In this document: positions 63,256-64,000 of the stretch, piece after piece
How positions within the stretch are numbered: the first letter of the stretch is position 1
How the letters are laid out: each line of letters begins with the position of its first letter
From: Nitratidesulfovibrio sp. SRB-5
GTDB lineage: Bacteria; Desulfobacterota; Desulfovibrionia; Desulfovibrionales; Desulfovibrionaceae
Reading direction: 5' to 3'
DNA length: 64,000 bases
NCBI RefSeq assembly: GCF_019931275.1
Contig: NZ_JAIOTY010000002.1
Location: 62,001-126,000 of the forward strand
Made by a program: the position numbers and the translations under genes
Notes under the pieces: model-generated
The model's input: only the letters and a program-made list of their open reading frames with translations
Told to the model about the DNA's origin: nothing
Database searches by the model: none

Positions 63256-64000
63256 TCATGCCCCGGGGTGGGCCGTGGTGGACTGGATGATGTCCAGAAC
63301 GCGGTGTTCAAGGTCCGGGGCCAAGGCGACGGCCTGCTCGGCGAAGCGGAGCATGTGCAGCCTGTTGCCCGCGTGATGGGCTTCTAGCGTCTTCGCCACC
63401 AGCATGAGCGCCAGCAGGCGGTTGTCGTCGGGCGCGGTGGACTGCGAAAGGCTCCATATGTCTTCCCCGAGCTGGAAGATGCGCCGGAGTTCCTCCGGCG
63501 TCTTGCGATGGCCCACGCCAAGGTGCGTGGCCAGAAAGGCTTGCTGCTCCGGAGAAATGTCTTCGCGTGGCGTCTTGAACAGTTGCGCAAGATGCTCAGT
63601 TACGGGAAGCTGTTCTATGTCGCCGGAAATCTGGCTGTAGTAGAGCTGGTGGTTGCTGTTCCACGTGGTCGTCGTGGTAATGTGAAAATATGGTTTCCCA
63701 AGACTTGTGCAGTGTCCTATACATGATCCTGGGGTCATGGATGCCGTTATGGTGGCCGGTTCGATTATTTCACGAAGGCGGCGATAGAAGTTTTTATCAT
63801 ATATGTGTCCGGCACATTGCACCGTGAATCCTTTCCTGATGTATTCCTCATGCAGCCCGCGCTGGATGTCCCTCCAGTACATGCACACGCGCACCGTGTC
63901 GAAATCCTTGCCCATTCGTTCCAGCGTGGCGCAGATTTCCGCAACGTCGTAATCGTTTTCCACCCAGTGCGTGGAGTGGCTGGGAAAGAACAGCAGGTTG
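63256..64000 (-). CDS. Polysaccharide-cluster protein of unknown function, C-terminal part (partial)
   Basis: The reading frame is open at the window edge; the visible 247 codons start NLLFFPSHSTHWVENDYDV. Distinctive stretches are CMYWRDIQRGLHEEYIRKGFTV, TASMTPGSCIGHCTSLGKPYF, YFHITTTTTWNS and a helical C-terminus. The GSCIGHCTSLGKP segment resembles the donor-binding part of GT-B-type capsule enzymes, in which a Ser/Thr-Gly-rich turn precedes a GKP loop, but I cannot name a family. It stops 28 bases before the GSCFA gene start, so the two are probably co-transcribed. The gene begins beyond base 64000. Confidence 0.6.
   Translation of the reverse strand, partial: NLLFFPSHSTHWVENDYDVAEICATLERMGKDFDTVRVCMYWRDIQRGLHEEYIRKGFTVQCAGHIYDKNFYRRLREIIEPATITASMTPGSCIGHCTSLGKPYFHITTTTTWNSNHQLYYSQISGDIEQLPVTEHLAQLFKTPREDISPEQQAFLATHLGVGHRKTPEELRRIFQLGEDIWSLSQSTAPDDNRLLALMLVAKTLEAHHAGNRLHMLRFAEQAVALAPDLEHRVLDIIQSTTAHPGA

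Overview
The window is GC-rich DNA that looks like a sulfate-reducing Desulfovibrionaceae chromosome (Desulfovibrio/Nitratidesulfovibrio type). The main evidence is the block at 33.4-54.1 kb. It follows the organic-acid-oxidation region known from D. vulgaris Hildenborough: pyruvate:ferredoxin oxidoreductase, FAD and Fe-S lactate dehydrogenase subunits, phosphotransacetylase, acetate kinase, a DRTGG protein and LutC/LutB-type proteins. A sigma-54 response regulator and a hybrid kinase lie upstream. Two chemoreceptors, hemerythrin-like and PilZ proteins and a GEMM riboswitch also fit this group. No database search was possible, so all names rest on motifs read by eye and on remembered family knowledge.

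Layout. 0-4.3 kb: end of tag, a GT2 glycosyltransferase, an IscA-like protein with a Cys-rich tail, two tandem copies of a structured repeat, a LOG-family protein, a PilZ protein and tRNA-Thr. 4.6-7.1 kb: ilvBN behind a Val-rich leader peptide and an attenuator-type terminator. 7.2-14.8 kb: a chemoreceptor, an autotransporter and a MalT-like LuxR regulator. 15.4-21.9 kb: a lipoprotein serine protease, a hemerythrin-like protein behind a CRP/FNR-type palindrome, a small membrane protein, a GEMM riboswitch ahead of a degenerate receiver protein, and a hybrid histidine kinase. 22.2-25.2 kb: an AT-rich island with a two-gene Hachiman-type anti-phage system (hamA, hamB). 25.3-33.2 kb: a radical SAM/SPASM protein divergent from an acetamidase/formamidase, tRNA-Pro, a rhodanese-ferritin fusion overlapping a DUF362 gene, and a Cache-domain chemoreceptor. 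33.4-54.1 kb: the organic-acid-oxidation genes and their two-component regulators. 54.7-64 kb: two small proteins, then a surface-polysaccharide cluster cut by the window end.

How it works together. Lactate would be oxidised by the GlcD/GlcF-like pair (and possibly LutB/LutC). Pyruvate goes through Por to acetyl-CoA, and Pta and AckA recover ATP as acetate. A candidate -24/-12 promoter lies in front of por. Three similar dyads further upstream are plausible binding sites for the adjacent sigma-54 activator. The lactate permease gene that sits between por and the FAD subunit in D. vulgaris Hildenborough is absent here.

Most notable: (1) a roughly 180-240 bp inverted-repeat element in three copies whose stems are kept by compensatory changes, one copy lying between pta and ackA; (2) the AT-rich Hachiman island; (3) the riboswitch with a Shine-Dalgarno-sequestering hairpin; (4) the ilv attenuator; (5) the enhancer-like dyads of the lactate operon; and (6) short tandem repeats in several genes and spacers.
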